Positions 63,534 to 64,000 of a stretch of 64,000 nt of DNA are shown piece after piece (position 1 is the first letter of the stretch; each line of letters begins with the position of its first letter). The notes under the pieces are model-generated. The model saw only the letters and a program-made list of their open reading frames with translations, was not told where the DNA came from and made no database searches. Source of the stretch: Cohnella nanjingensis. GTDB taxonomy: Bacteria; Bacillota; Bacilli; Paenibacillales; Paenibacillaceae. A program made the translations under genes and the position numbers. Location: assembly GCF_014212125.1 (NCBI RefSeq), contig NZ_JACJVP010000037.1, forward strand, positions 264 through 64,263, in the 5' to 3' direction.

Positions 63534-64000
63534 TTGGAAATCGAAGAGCTAAGCGATCTTGTCCGTCTGCATGGCAAAGCGCTATACGGATTTTGCTACA
63601 AGCTGGCGGGAAACAAGGCGGATACGGACGATCTCTATCAGGAAACGTTCCTCAAAGCCATGGAGCTGCGGTATCAAATGGACGCGAATCGAAATCCGAA
63701 GGGGTTCCTGATCTCCATTGCCATCCGCTTGCGCCAAAACAGCCGCCGGAAATTCGCCTGGAGACGGAGAATTGCGCCCGCGGCCGCGTTCGACGAAGCT
63801 GCGGACAAGGCGCTCTGGACGAACGGAGTAGGGGCGCCGGAGCACGCGGTGCTGTCCAACGAGCTGCGCGGCACGATCCAAGCCGCCGCGGACAGCTTGA
63901 ATGAAAAGTTGAAGATCCCTCTCTATATGCACTACACCGCGGAGATGTCTATCGAAGAGATCGCATCGGCTTTGCGCATTCCGCCGGGTACGGTCAAAAG
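63534..64000 (+). CDS. ECF-type RNA polymerase sigma factor, cut by window end
   Basis: 155 codons are visible from TTG 63534, which has AAGGAG eight bases upstream. Sigma region 2: LHGKALYGFCYKLAGNKADTDDLYQETFLKAME; region 4 begins near residue 120 with LNEKLKIPLYMHYTAEMSIEEIASALRIPPGTVK. A basic linker (RLRQNSRRKFAWRRR) lies between. ECF factors are often followed by an anti-sigma gene, which would be outside the window. The regulon cannot be told. Confidence 0.9.
   Translation, partial: MEIEELSDLVRLHGKALYGFCYKLAGNKADTDDLYQETFLKAMELRYQMDANRNPKGFLISIAIRLRQNSRRKFAWRRRIAPAAAFDEAADKALWTNGVGAPEHAVLSNELRGTIQAAADSLNEKLKIPLYMHYTAEMSIEEIASALRIPPGTVK

Overview
The window looks like chromosomal DNA of a GC-rich, low-phage Bacillota, most likely a Paenibacillaceae member (Paenibacillus/Cohnella type). 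This is inferred from strong AGGAGG-type ribosome sites, frequent TTG and GTG starts, sigma-A promoters of the TTGACN-N17-TANNNT type, split glycine decarboxylase genes, lipoprotein-type substrate-binding proteins, DUF4127 and GHL10 proteins, and a guanidine-I riboswitch. No rRNA, tRNA, transposase, prophage or CRISPR was seen.

Layout. 0.2-13.4 kb: a sugar/cell-wall-glycan utilisation block with a divergent DUF4127 gene, nanE, two giant secreted GHL10 glycosidase-like paralogues flanking a binding-protein/permease/permease ABC importer (no ATPase encoded locally), and an SGNH esterase. 13.4-17.6 kb: a DHA2 drug-efflux gene, a six-copy 51-bp tandem repeat, an alpha/beta hydrolase-TetR pair with its own operator, and an HxlR regulator. 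17.7-25.0 kb: a guanidine-I riboswitch controls two DUF1989 proteins, a urea/guanidine carboxylase and allophanate hydrolase. These fit the guanidine, carboxyguanidine, allophanate, ammonia pathway. 25.2-28.1 kb: a small membrane protein, a MerR regulator and two imine-reductase-like paralogues. 28.9-38.0 kb: an exopolysaccharide-like operon with a ribozyme-less glmS, a membrane-anchored TIM-barrel glycosidase-like protein, a membrane HEAT-repeat protein, a processive GT2, a response regulator and a nucleotide-sugar dehydrogenase. 38.1-46.8 kb: a Fur-box siderophore-binding lipoprotein, a TIM-barrel protein, AraC with a divergent oxidoreductase/isomerase/isomerase operon, and a DUF3626 gene. 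47.0-50.8 kb: potABCD polyamine importer. 51.0-57.9 kb: fused MsrA-MsrB, a tiny hydrophilic ORF, a methyltransferase, a D,D-carboxypeptidase, and a five-gene cluster around a glutathionylspermidine-synthase-like ATP-grasp ligase. 57.9-62.7 kb: tandem glycine riboswitch and gcvT-gcvPA-gcvPB-gcvH. The right edge cuts an ECF-like sigma factor gene.

The least expected material is intergenic. A roughly 95-105-bp element occurs in at least six intergenic sites. Two four-unit arrays, 17.6 kb apart, keep identical 51-61-51-bp spacing and switch unit orientation in the middle. A separate 6 x 51-bp tandem array lies at 15.2 kb. The best candidate for a poorly described protein system is the ATP-grasp cluster at 54.7-57.9 kb. 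There a Gly/Ser-rich exported protein ending in GGFGG is translationally coupled to a peptide/amide ligase and followed by a DUF350 membrane protein.
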